Source: Hormiphora californensis
Lineage: Eukaryota; Ctenophora; Tentaculata; Cydippida; Pleurobrachiidae
DNA length: 64,000 bases
NCBI GenBank assembly: GCA_020137815.1
Contig: CM035358.1
Span: forward strand, 4,195,614-4,259,613
Direction of reading: 5' to 3'
Both the position numbers and the translations under genes were made by a program. Below are positions 1-11,200 of the stretch, one piece after another. Position 1 is the first letter of the stretch, and each line of letters opens with the position of its first letter. A model generated the notes under the pieces. The model made no database searches and was not told where the DNA came from. It was given only the letters and a program-made list of their open reading frames with translations.

Positions 1-1356
1 TTCCAGATCGGCAGCTCCGGTTGGAAAACAATGCTGAATGAAGTGCTGATCCTGGCTAGTGATAAAGGTATCGATGAGATTTGTTACATCAATGTCCGTT
101 TGCCGGGCCGCGTTACACAGCTTTTCCTCAAACGAGCATGTGTTTATTCTGTCGCAAAGATTGTTCAAGTCAATATACTTTCTCTCTAAAGGACAGAGAA
201 GAACGTCCGTACATTCAGTTTCCAACTCTTGATATCTGGTGTAGTAGTCAGCTCCACATTTTAACCACTTTTCCTCATCTTCATCCATTCCATCGAGACA
301 GTCCACTTCTCCGTCCATAACCCACTCCAATGGAATCAGTAAGGGGACGTTATTCTCCACGTTTGGAGAATGGAATCTTCTGATGCAGGTCACATTTGTG
401 AAATCTTTACAAGTTTCGTCCCCTCCGTTATTGCAATCTCGATGTCCATCACACAGCTGCCCCTTGTGAATGTTGCATCCTAGTTCTGGATCAACACAAG
501 CGTTATTGTACCCGTCATCACAAAGTTTATATCCCTGGCAGTATCCCCAGATGGATATGGTAGTGGGGAAGCCCTCGGAGAGGCACTGCATAGTAACCCT
601 TTCAGGATCACTGCAGTTTGTCTGATCCTGTCTGTTTGGACAAGCGGACCTGTCAGGGTGGAAACATCTCATGTTATCTTGGATTTTTATTATTTCAGAA
701 TAAATGTTTTGACAGGTGGTATGATCAGCAACAGTCCAATTAAAACATTCTTCTATCTCGTCTTTGCCTTTGTCACAATTCGGATATCCATTGCAGATAT
801 AACTAGGGGGGACGTATATGAGTTTTTTACTGTAGCTTCCTTTACACCTCATACCATATTGTACTCCATTGCAATCTGATTCATCTGAACAAAAGTCATC
901 CTCGCAGATATTGTTACACTTTGTTGTGAAACTGTTTATATCGCTACATCCAACCATGTTCAGTTCAGTGTTTACACATGCACCACTGATGCAACGGGGG
1001 TTAGAAATCCAACCATAGGCGGGATCCGTTGATCGTTTGCAAATGAAGGTTCCACAAAGCAATGGTATCCCAGCTAGTTCTCTGGAACCTGTACAACCAC
1101 CGTGTCCACATGCCTGGTAGAATCCTGGATCCGAAGGACAAACGGTGCTGAATTTATTACTACAATCAGCACTAGACGTGCGCCAAGTATGATACGTAAT
1201 GTTTGATCTTGGACACTTGAAAAATGTGTCGTAACGGTCTGGTCTGGGGCAATGTTTGTGAAGGTATCCGTTCACTTCTGTCAGATTGCATTCAGCCGAT
1301 GAAATATCCCCTCCAACAACTCTTGTCAGGAGCAGTCCAAACACAAATAACATCAT
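1..1356 (-). CDS. Secreted LDL-receptor class A-like repeat protein (5' part, runs off the window)
   Basis: An uninterrupted frame runs from the ATG at 1356 to the left edge, about 452 residues, with no stop, so the 3' end lies outside. The N-terminus (MMLFVFGLLLTRVVGG) is a clear signal peptide. The rest is cysteine-rich, with stretches that resemble the Ca-binding half of LDLa repeats: CNGYPNCDKGKDEIEEC, LCDGHRDCNNGGDETC and DGEVDCLDGMDEDEE. The repeats are irregular, so it may be a diverged LDLa protein rather than a true lipoprotein receptor. Several N-x-S/T sites fit a secreted or cell-surface protein. No intron is visible in the 1.36 kb. An acceptor-like TTTTTTAG ends 3 nt before the ATG (1360-1361 on the minus strand). 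I do not recognise an orthologue. Confidence 0.7.
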   Translation of the reverse strand, partial: MMLFVFGLLLTRVVGGDISSAECNLTEVNGYLHKHCPRPDRYDTFFKCPRSNITYHTWRTSSADCSNKFSTVCPSDPGFYQACGHGGCTGSRELAGIPLLCGTFICKRSTDPAYGWISNPRCISGACVNTELNMVGCSDINSFTTKCNNICEDDFCSDESDCNGVQYGMRCKGSYSKKLIYVPPSYICNGYPNCDKGKDEIEECFNWTVADHTTCQNIYSEIIKIQDNMRCFHPDRSACPNRQDQTNCSDPERVTMQCLSEGFPTTISIWGYCQGYKLCDDGYNNACVDPELGCNIHKGQLCDGHRDCNNGGDETCKDFTNVTCIRRFHSPNVENNVPLLIPLEWVMDGEVDCLDGMDEDEEKWLKCGADYYTRYQELETECTDVLLCPLERKYIDLNNLCDRINTCSFEEKLCNAARQTDIDVTNLIDTFITSQDQHFIQHCFPTGAADLE

Positions 1357-2510
1357 TTACTAAAAAAGTTATTTTGTTTCAGTGGGTCAGCAGCAGATCT
1401 TTTCTTGATCACAGATCGGATCACAGTGACATGCAGTCATGACTGCTTATAAGCACTATAGTGCTTGTACATAGTTTGGTGACATTACTGATAGACACTG
1501 TGCGCGACCAAGATTGAGCTCGCACACACTAGGTGTCAATGTCACCAAGTACATAGTGAGTATTAATGGTATCGGTTCAATACGTAATTCTTGCTCAGAT
1601 CTCATTATTCAGGTTCCAAAACAAAACTAAAACTAAACCGAAACAACAAATACTCATAAAAGCGGCCACACTATTTCTCTATCTCTACTCTACTCAATCT
1701 CGTGCAGAACTCATCTCTCAGATGCGGGTCTCTCTATGCAGAGTCTCGTGACTAATTGAGCTCAATTAGTCGCCAGTCTCATAACTAGCCACAATGCGAC
1801 ACTCCACTCCTAGCAGAACTCAATCACAGGAACTCATAGCATATAACTCTCTCAATAGAGAGAGCAGAACTCCAGAACTGAATGCTTGTAGATTTTCCCT
1901 TCCTCTTGTGTCAGCCTCACACCCCTCTTCTCCGATCCTACTCTTTGCACGTGCTCCATATCTAATCTAGACCAGGGTGTAGGCAGGTCCTCATTGTCTT
2001 CAATTATCAGTATATCTTCTGGAGCATCTGATTGGTAGCTTCTCGATGACAAAAGCAGTCATTGAAATGACCGCTTTTGTCTGATGATCAAGCTGGTATT
2101 GATCGAGCATTTGCATTGTTTAACTCATACCAAACCAGCTCTGCATGTTCATCATGGGAACAATTGATTTGATCCGATCAATACAATTTACACACAGCAG
2201 TGTCTAATACTTTAACAAAGAATGGAATAGGGTAAACTGCAGGTTTATCCATCTCAACAATTATACCATAACTAGCTAAAAGTTACTAGCGGACAAAGTT
2301 TCATGACAACAGACAAACAAAAAGCTGAACTTCCAGCTGAGGCCACATGGGGCCCTTTTCATCTCATCCTCTAAGAAACGAATTCAGAAGAAAAACCACG
2401 AGACGGTAAAATATGGGGGGTGAGTAATATAAGAGTATTTCTCTTGGCTGACCTATATCTTACCACCACTAACGACCACCGCACTCATGTGGAGTCCACA
2501 TGTTTCAATA
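1357..2510. other. Intergenic, no gene recognised
   Basis: Short open frames here have no recognisable domain. An imperfect inverted repeat spans about 1466-1560, with TTGGTGACATT near both ends in opposite orientation. A short hairpin lies at about 2046-2081, with GACAAAAGC and GCTTTTGTC arms. Confidence 0.4.
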
Positions 2511-5100
2511 TCAGGGTGTGAACTGCATGTCGTGTTTGCTAGTCGCGAGCGCGCTTGCGAGACAAGCAAACACGTCAAGGTTCATTAAAGCATGCTGCTC
2601 AGTCATTTTAGATTTAATACACAATGTAAGGATACCATGTAATAGGTGAGACTCTGCCGTCACCCTCGTTCAAGTCCGTGAAAAACGGAGCAGTACACGC
2701 AAACTGATGCCCATTTTCCTCGCGTGACCCCGATTCAGCAGTTTGAGACAACCAACTCTTTAGGGGGTCAATTCTCAGGAACCAGACAAGATAGGAAAAA
2801 TCGCCGTCTAACGAGGCGTACAGTTTATCTAGTTACCACTGTACCGGCCGTTTCACTCTCCGACCTAAAACAAAAATCGCAACCCCACAAAACTTCAAAA
2901 TAATGAAATTGCATCTCTGCATGTCTGTGTCATGTCGTGTTGCATGTCGTGTCATGTTATTGACGCGCTCGCGTTCAACTCTCACACAGCAGCTGTGCAG
3001 AACATGGTGGGGAAACATCGAGGAGTAGAGGAGGGCGGGGTGCCGAATCAAATATTTCTTGATCTTGATCTACTCCATCTTTCACTCAGCTATCCCTCAT
3101 CAACTCGATCTCTCAGCTACCCTACCCTCATCTACTCCATCTTTCAGCTACCCTACCCCTCATCTACTCCATCTTTCAGCTACCCTACATCTAGTCCATC
3201 TCTCAGCTACCTACTCTATCTACTCCATCTCTCAGCTTCCCTATTAGGGAAGCATAGAGATGGAAACGATTAGGGGTAGGGAATCCCTATCCATAATCGT
3301 TTCCATCTCATGCTTCCCTAGCCTCATCAACTCATCTTTCAGCTACCCTACTAATCTAGTCCATCTCTCCGCTACCCTACTCCTCATCTACTCCATCTCT
3401 CAGCCACCCTACCTCCCATTTACTCCATCTCTCAGCTACCCTACCTCCCATTTACTCCATCTCTCAGCTTCCCTACCTCCCATTTACTCCATCTCTCAGC
3501 TTACCTACCTCCCATTTACTCCATATCTCAGCTTCCCTACCTGCCATTTACTCCATCTTTCAGATACCCTACCTCCCATTTACTCCATCTCTCAGCTTAC
3601 CTACCTCCCATTTACTCCATCTCTCAGCTTCCCTACCTCACATTTACTCCATCTCTCAGCTTCCCTACCTCCCATTTACTCCATCTCTCAGCTACCCAAC
3701 CTCCCATTCACTCCATCTATCAGCTACCCTACCTCCCATTTACTCCATCTTTCAGCTTCCCTACCTCCCATTTACTCCATCTCTCAGCTTCCCTACCTCC
3801 CATTTACTCCATCTCTCAGCTTACCTACCTCCCATTTACTCCATATCTCAGCTTCCCTACCTGCCATTTACTCCATCTTTCAGATACCCTACCTCCCATT
3901 TACTCCATCTCTCAGCTTCCCTAGCTCCCATTTACTCCATCCCTCAGCTTCCCTACCTCCCATTTACTCCATCCCTGCCTCCCATTTACTCCATCTCTCA
4001 GCTACCCTACCTCCCATTCACTCCATCTCTCAGCTTCCCTACCTCCCATTTAGCTGAGAGATGGAGTAAATGGGAGGTAGGGTAGCTGAGAGATGGAGTA
4101 AATGGGAGGTAGGGAAGCTGAGAGATGGAGTAAATGGGAGGTAGGGTAGCTGAGAGATGGAGTAAATGGGAGGTAGGGTAGCTGAGAGATGGAGTAGATG
4201 AGGAGTAGGGTAGCGGAGAGATGGACTAGATTAGGGGTAGGGTAGCTGAAAGATGGAGTTGATGAGGGCTAGGGAAGCATAGAGATGGAAACGATTATGG
4301 ATAGGGATTCCCTACCCCTAATCGTTTCCATCTCTATGCTTCCCTAATAGGGAAGCTGAGAGATGGAGTAGATGAGGAGTAGGGTAGCTGAGAGATGGAC
4401 TAGATAAGGGGTAGGGTAGCTGAAAGATGGAGTAGATGAGGGGTAGGGTAGCTGAAAGATGGAGTAGATGAGGGGTAGGGTAGCTGAGAGATCGAGTTGA
4501 TGAGGGGTAGGATAGCTGCACTGAGAGATGGAGTAGATCAAGATCAAAAAATATTTGATTCGGCACGGACCCTCTCTCTACTCCTCGATGTTTCCCGCCA
4601 TGTTCTGCAGCTGCTGTGTGAGAGTTGAACGCGAGCGCGTCAATAACATGACACGACATGCAACACGACATGCAACACGACATGCGAGATGCAAATTTCA
4701 TTATTTTGAAGTTTTGTGGGGTTGCGATTTTTGTTTTAGGTCGGAGAGTGAAACGGCCGGTACAGTGGTAAACTAGATTAAAAACTGTACGCCTCGTTAG
4801 ACGGCGATTTTTCCTATCTTGTCTGGTTCCTGAGATATGGCCCCCTAAAGATTTGGTGTCTCAAACTGCTGAATCGGGGTCACGCGAGGAAAATGGGCAT
4901 CAGTTTGCGTGTACTGCTCCGTTTTTCACGGGACTTGAACGAGGGTGACGGCAAGAGTCTCACCTATTACATGGTATCCTTACATTGTGTATTAAATCTA
5001 AAATGACTGAGCAGCATGCTTGTTAATGAACCTTGACGTGTTTGCTTGTCTCGCAAGCGCGCTCGCGACTAGCAAACACGACATGCAGTTCACACCCTGA
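2511..5100. mobile_element. Large foldback (FB-like) element
   Basis: The sequence from TCAGGGTGTGAACTGC at 2511 to GCAGTTCACACCCTGA at 5100 is a giant inverted repeat. About 540 bp of near-identical unique sequence at each end (2511-3050 and 4550-5100) flanks a minisatellite core that itself reverses strand near 4052. A second inverted block (AGGGAAGCATAGAGATGG with its complement) occurs at 3245-3335 and again at 4270-4350. No transposase is seen, so it is non-autonomous. Long terminal repeats containing tandem repeats are the plan of Drosophila FB/Galileo-type foldback elements; the family assignment is inference. I could not see a clear target-site duplication; the flanks are AT-rich. Confidence 0.75.
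3060..4540. repeat. 32-bp minisatellite core of the foldback element
   Basis: Tandem units of about 32 bp (CTCCCATTTACTCCATCTCT, then CAGCTTCCCTAC or CAGCTACCCTAC) run on the plus strand from about 3400 to 4050. Their complement runs from about 4052 to 4250, with shorter related units on both sides. Because 32 is not a multiple of three, all frames cycle through the unit, so the open frames here are not genes. Confidence 0.85.
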
Positions 5101-5569
5101 ATATATATTCAAAATTAGCTTGATGGCTATACAGTGCTCAATCTTTGCAGAGATCAGCTATTCGTTTTCTTTGGTTTTCGTGTTTCAATATATATGTTAA
5201 AATGATCAGGGATCGTAAGAACAACACAATTGCACACGTGCAGGTCCTATATAACTCTCTGTGATGGAGATCATGCTCCTTATGTGGACCATCCCAAGGA
5301 GCAGACTGCCATGAACCGACCGAATCAGGAAACATTGGTCCCCGATTGGCTAAAAACCAGTCACGTGACCTAAATAACGAGTTCTGATTGGTTGTTTACT
5401 TGTGTCGGTCGGTTCTTAGCACACACCAATTAAACAATTTTTCATGTTTAATTTAAAAACTTCATAAAAACAAATTTGTATAACAGTTATATATGACAAG
5501 CTTTGCCAGGCAATATTTTCCCCGTAATATGCCGCAATGTTTCACATAATATGTTACACAATAATAATA
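5101..5569. other. Intergenic, 3' of the Kv gene
   Basis: Apart from the MITE at 5311-5417, the stretch is AT-rich and nothing recognisable is seen. Confidence 0.4.
5311..5417. mobile_element. Palindromic MITE with CACGTG core, copy 1
   Basis: About 107 bp with ends close to GGAACCGACCGAATCAGGAA and its complement. The middle is GATTGG, a CACGTG E-box and a second GATTGG. Five more copies occur at 34719, 36500, 40855, 41494 and 52207. No coding capacity. Confidence 0.8.
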
Positions 5570-6985
5570 CTAGCAGCGTCTGCAACAAAAACCACAACAA
5601 CAACTCCTCCCCTGATCTCCGGACCCCCTCCTAACTCCCTCCTCCTCCTCCTCCTCATCCAGAGTCACAGTACTCCCCCAAAACCTCATCTTCTTCATCC
5701 TCTGCCTCCTCCTCTCAGGACCGACCTGCTTTGCATTCTTCATCTTCCCGTAACACTCCCCAAACTTTGTGACAATGATCGTCATGGGTACGGCCATGAA
5801 GACGGTACTCCCAAATATGACCGCGCTGCCAATAAACTTTCCCAGGATTGTCTTTGGGTACATGTCCCCATATCCTACACTTGACATGGTCACCACACTC
5901 CACCAACAGGATGAGAGGATGGAGGAGAAGGAGGTGTTGGAGTCGTGGTGCTCCACGATGTACATCAGGGACCCAGAGACGTAGACCCCCAAACTCCAAA
6001 ATATGAATAACATTCCCAACTCGTTGAGGCACTCGTATAGGATCATCCCGATCACCAAGAGTCGCCGAGATCTCTTGATAACTTTGAGGACCCGTGTTAC
6101 CCTGCTGATCCTAAACAGCTGGAAGATCTTGATTCTCCGAGGGTTAACCTTCAGGTACTCCAACAACCCAGCAATGTAAAACGGTAGGATCGAGATAACA
6201 TCAAACCAGGTAGTTAACTGTCGGAGGAACTGAATCTTACACGGTGAAACCAAGAACCGGAGAATGAGATCCACCGTGAAGAACCCCACGCTGATTATAT
6301 TAGTGACCTCACAAAACACCTCAATCTCCTCGTGCCAAACGGTGAACCGGAACCTTTCCTGCTTGCTATCGTAGATAAAGTGTAGCATTGATAGTAGAAT
6401 GAGAAGAACCTCCATTGACATCCAACACTTTGCAGCTGTCGAACTGCTGGGATCGTTCAGGAAATCATCCATTCTAGTACAACAATCATCCGCCTCCTCA
6501 TAACTCCCATCATCGCTATCAGAACTACTGTCCTCATCACTGTCCGTGTAGTTTGATTCTTCCGGGAGATCGATCCGGAAAAAACGGAATTCCTCCCTCA
6601 TTAACCTGTCCCCGTAGTGTTCAGGGATCCTTGCTTTACCCCGAGTTTGGTAGTACTCTATCACATATTCAAATAATACCCGGTTCCGATCGAAGAAGTA
6701 GTGCCCTGTTGTGGTGTCCAAGTATTGTTCCCTATCGGGCGATGCTAAGAGAGATACGGGATGGAGCGCTAACTGGGAACCGTGGATATCGAACAATTTT
6801 CCACTAACGTTAACAGTGATGACTGATGTAAGATCGATTTGGTTGAGTCTCTTCAGAATTAGATCCATGGCACCGGGTTTTGTTCTGCTTCGTTTTAGTA
6901 ACGACCGGAATTTGGCTGCCGAGGCTCCTGGATTTGTTGGTGGCGGTTTCTCTGGCATTGCAGGCAGCAGTGGTTTCTCTGTCAT
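5570..6985 (-). CDS. Voltage-gated K+ channel, Shaker-like (Kv), single exon
   Basis: A complete 471-residue frame encodes a six-transmembrane voltage-gated potassium channel subunit. In order: a T1/BTB tetramerisation domain (about 54-145, starting VITVNVSGKLFDIHGS); an acidic Ser/Asp linker; S1; S2; S3 (FDVISILPFYIAGLLEYL); S4 with Arg/Lys every third residue (FRISRVTRVLKVIKRSRR); S5; a pore with the selectivity filter SSVGYGD; and S6. The T1 domain lacks the zinc-binding Cys set of Kv2-4, so it is closest to the Shaker/Kv1 type. The S6 hinge reads AVP where Shaker has PVP, so only the second proline remains. The C-terminus is acidic and then Cys-rich (CCCGFCCRRC), possibly a palmitoylation site. 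It probably tetramerises in the plasma membrane and repolarises excitable cells. It has no introns. Confidence 0.93.
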   Translation of the reverse strand: MTEKPLLPAMPEKPPPTNPGASAAKFRSLLKRSRTKPGAMDLILKRLNQIDLTSVITVNVSGKLFDIHGSQLALHPVSLLASPDREQYLDTTTGHYFFDRNRVLFEYVIEYYQTRGKARIPEHYGDRLMREEFRFFRIDLPEESNYTDSDEDSSSDSDDGSYEEADDCCTRMDDFLNDPSSSTAAKCWMSMEVLLILLSMLHFIYDSKQERFRFTVWHEEIEVFCEVTNIISVGFFTVDLILRFLVSPCKIQFLRQLTTWFDVISILPFYIAGLLEYLKVNPRRIKIFQLFRISRVTRVLKVIKRSRRLLVIGMILYECLNELGMLFIFWSLGVYVSGSLMYIVEHHDSNTSFSSILSSCWWSVVTMSSVGYGDMYPKTILGKFIGSAVIFGSTVFMAVPMTIIVTKFGECYGKMKNAKQVGPERRRQRMKKMRFWGSTVTLDEEEEEEGVRRGSGDQGRSCCCGFCCRRC

Positions 6986-7464
6986 GATTCAATAGGGGTT
7001 TTTTTCAAGATTCAATATGGAAGGTTGAACTTGATCAAGTTTGATCAACGGGGGGAGTCTCTACTCTCTAGATCTCAGATTTGTCCGAAGCTGCAGGGAT
7101 CCAATTTGAATAATAACGTTCCTTCCAGAAAACTGACAGGGATGAGAGGATGTAGTCGGAACAAGCCATTCAAATCTGGGCTAGAAAAAAATTTAGAAAG
7201 TTGTGTGATCGGAAAACTGTTTGTTCAGCCCAGAGAGAATGATAAAAACTATGACAATCAGGAAAGATTTTGTTCTAAAAGTTGAATCTGTGACAAGGGA
7301 ACATACATGTTTGCAGACAGACGAGGAAAAAACAGCTGTAAACATGTCCATCCGATCTAAATTTGACAAAAGAAACCATGAAACTATGGTAGAGAAGGGG
7401 ATCGGAAGGTAGCGAGAGAGGAGAGAAGAGCGAGAGAGAGAGAGAGAGAGAGAGAGGAGCGGAG

Positions 7465-7501
<37 letters not shown>

Positions 7502-7566
7502 GAGTGAGAGAGAGTACGAGATAGAGCGCTCAGAGGAGTAGATTAACAGTCTCTAGCTATTATATG

Positions 7567-7656
<90 letters not shown>

Positions 7657-8261
7657 ACCTCCATGTATAGTGCAGCTATGAACAGCTCAGACGTAACAAG
7701 GTTAGCTGCCTCACGAACACCAAAAAACCATAAATACAGCCACACAGTGTGTTACACTCGGGACTATTTCATTCTTCATGAATTGTCTCATTTCCTCTTT
7801 CGACTTTTTCTCTACTTCATCCTTTCCACTTTTCCACTATTTCACCCTCATATGTACTACATCTTCATGCGTCACTCCGATATATATACGTCTACTCCAT
7901 GCCACCTTCGGAAGGAAGCTTCCTGGATAAAATACCAGCTGAGTTGGTTCTAATAGGGTCTGAAGCTGTCGTGGTACTAAGCGAACCCACTCACAAACGT
8001 GACCCTACCATGATAATAAAGTTACATTACAAAGCTAGGGTTAGACACTATATATCTAGTGACAATCCATTTAGCCCCCTCTCCCACCCTAGAATGTGTG
8101 AATTATCTCACCCACTAACCCCTCAGATGGCGCACTAAACAGGGTTGTTTGCGGAGGACGGAGGGGGGTTTAGGGGGGTAACCCGGGACATCTCTCCTCA
8201 GTGTGATCTTAGAGTTGTGTAGCTTCCCAGTCAAGATACACGCTGTCAAATAGATCGTATC
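6986..8261. other. Intergenic between divergent Kv and ELR genes
   Basis: This is the shared upstream region of two divergently transcribed genes. It contains a GA array followed by a CT array, and AT-rich unique sequence from 7660 to 8140. The open frames are simple-sequence artefacts. Confidence 0.4.
7430..7655. repeat. (GA)n then (CT)n inverted microsatellite pair
   Basis: Interrupted GA repeats at about 7433-7515 are followed by a pure CT array at about 7567-7654. The two face each other across about 50 bp and could pair as a hairpin. Confidence 0.9.
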
Positions 8262-11200
8262 ATGTTGAAGATTGCGGCACTCCTACCCATCCTACTCGCG
8301 GTAAGTTATACTACTTACCTACTTACCTACTACTTACCTATCTCCTTGGTTATTGGAGGGTATAGAAGCTGGTGTAGAATAGTAATAGAAACGCCTTGGT
8401 TTTAGTTGCCTTGCTCGACCCCATAGCAGGGTTAGGTTGGGTGGAATCTGGTATGGGGCCATACCAGATTCTACCCAACCTAACCCTGCTATGGGGTCAA
8501 GTAGATTTTTTCCCTGCCCGGGTGGATGCTGAACTAAATAACATCACCCTGCCCTCCCTCGCAGATTAGTGAGGCTGGATCGGGATGTAAAACCGGACAG
8601 AATCTTGTTGATGGGGAGTGTGTCACATGTAACCCAGGTAATTAACAAGTTAATTAGTTTGTTAATTAAATAAATGATCAACTAATTAATTAAATAATAA
8701 CAATTTAATTGGAACAATATCCAATCATGTAGATCATGTATCCAATCATAGATGTAGAGGACGGAGTAGTGACTTGTTGTTTGTTCGGACTCCGTCGCGT
8801 ACAAGCCCAGTACTTATCTTCGGATTCCCCTTTAGTTTAACTGCCACACTACTGTCCTGTCAGAGCATTGGCGCGCGAGAACTGTGGTCAGAGCATTGGC
8901 CTGACAGCTACTGTCAAAAATCCTGAAGATCTCTATAACCATCTCCCTCCCTAACCACAATTCACTCTCTCTCTCTAAAACTAGGTACATTTGATAACGG
9001 CGCCATCTGTAAATCATGCCCCGCTGGAGCCATCGCCAAGTTAGCTGGACAGGCGAAGTGTACCGCCTGTCCTCCCGGCCATTATAGCGAGGGAGGTGCC
9101 GCAGTGTGCATCCCTTGTCTACCCGGGCTGTACCAGGCTGAGGAGGGAGCCACCACCTGTGGAGCTTGCCCTACTGGCATGTTCAGCAAGGGAGAGGGTG
9201 AGTACAGGGGGCGGGAAGAGGGGCGGAGTGGGAAGGTGGGGGTAGGGGCGGGAAGAGGGGGATAGGGTGAGGGAGTGGGGTGCGGTGATGGGGTGCAACA
9301 CGGGGCGGGGAGCAAGGGGAGATAATAGGGATTGATATTTAGAAAATTTCGGGGGAGAATAAGTTCGGTTATTTTGGTGACAGTAACCATGGTAACACAC
9401 ATGTCCATATAAGGTAATGAGAAGTGCACTCCTTGTCCCATTGGTCTGTACGCCCCCTCCGAGGGAAGCGAGGAATGTACCTTGTGCCCCGCTGGCTTCT
9501 TCAACAACATCGAGGGATCCAACGAGGTAATTAATCAGCTAATTACAAATCAAAACACAATCACAGTAATTAGCTAATTGAAATTAATATCTTAATTAAG
9601 GAATGAAAGTCAGGAGAGATGGTGGTCAGACCAAGTTTTAACAAATTATTTGAGAGCATTTTAGATACTGGTTTGGTGCTAACTATTTAATTAATCACCC
9701 CTATCTCCCCCAGTGCGGTGCCTGTCCCAAGGGAGAGTATGCACCCAAGGAGGGATCTACTCGATGTATTCCGTGTGCCTCTGGAACCCACGCTGCAAAG
9801 GAAGGCTCTACCGTAAGTTGCTTGATTGTTATCTGTCTTTTCTTTGTTTTTCAAGAATAAAAAACTAAATCAGATATCATATGGTGTTATACTAATACCC
9901 ATTATGTATCTCCCGACTCCCTTACCTCCCCTCTCTCCCTCTTTCTCTCCATCCAAACTAACCCCCTCTCCCCTCCATCAGGAGTGTGAGGACTGTGGAG
10001 CTGGTACCATTTCCATCCAAGGAGAGGGAACCTGCTTCCCCTGTCCTGGGGGTACTGTCCAGCCACTGACCGGCCAGACCACCTGCAATCGATGTAAGGC
10101 CGGCGAGTACAGTCCCACAACCACCAAGTGCCAGAAGTGTCACCGAGGACACTACTCTACCAAGGGTGTTGCTGAGTGTGACCCTTGTCCCCCTGGCAGT
10201 TTTGTGGATATTGAGGGAGCTACGTCTTGTCACGTGTGTCCCATTGGCCAATATCGACAGCGACCTGGGTAGGTTGGGAAGGGGTTAGGGAGGTTTTAGG
10301 GAGGTGATGATTGTGATATCATGCTTAATTAGGTTACCCCTCTCTCTATCTCTCTACCTTGTTAACCCCCTCTCTCTCCCTAATCCCTAATCCCTAGTTA
10401 ACCCCCTCTCTCTCCCTCTAGTTATGACGACTGTGAACCATGTCCCAAGGGCTCTGCTGCTGAAGTTACCGGGTCTCTCCAGTGTCCCAAGTGTCTAGTT
10501 GGAGAGTACCAGGACAAAACTGGCCAGGAGGAATGTAAGAAATGCCCTGGAGGTTTCTTCCAGGTATCTGCTCCTTCATAAAACCAACTGTTTCGTTGCT
10601 CCTTCATAAAAAACACAGTTCCAGTCGGACCCGAGACCCTTGTATCGTTTTTGGAGATCTCATTCGAACCTTATTCTTCATTTAAAACAATCATCATATC
10701 CCGAATGATATTGTACCAAACTATACATTTCCTAGGACAAAGTTGGATCTGAGCAGTGTAATGAGTGCCCTGCCGGCACCTTCTCCCATCCTGGATCTGG
10801 GTACTGCATCAAGTGTAGCAAGGGGTCATTCACGGACAAGGCTGGACAAGCTCAGTGCAGCTTCTGTCCTGCCGGATCTTTTGCTGATGAGGAAGGTGAG
10901 TTATATCTTTTTTAGGGAGATTTAAATTTGATATCATCCAGAAAGACGCTGAATGGGTTCAAAGTACCTGGGTCTCCAAAGAGTCACAAATATGCTAGGT
11001 ATCATGCATAGAATTGATCCATACAATTACTCAATAATATTTCAGGATCCACCAGCTGTAAGGCATGTCCCGGAGGTACCATCTCCCCTGTTCGAGGATC
11101 TTCTGAGTGTAAATCCTGCTCCGCTGGATCTTTCTCCCTCGAGGGATCCTCAGAGTGTACCGACTGCTCTGCTGGACACTTCAACAACGCAGATGGTGAG

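Noticed and set aside
3260-4057. 265-residue open frame rich in Ser, Pro, Leu, His
   Set aside because: It is a translation of the 32-bp minisatellite in the foldback element; all three frames cycle through the same unit.
2511-5100. Hairpin as assembly artefact
   Set aside because: The arms differ by scattered substitutions and small indels and the satellite is asymmetric, so it is not a simple mirrored duplicate; kept as an element.
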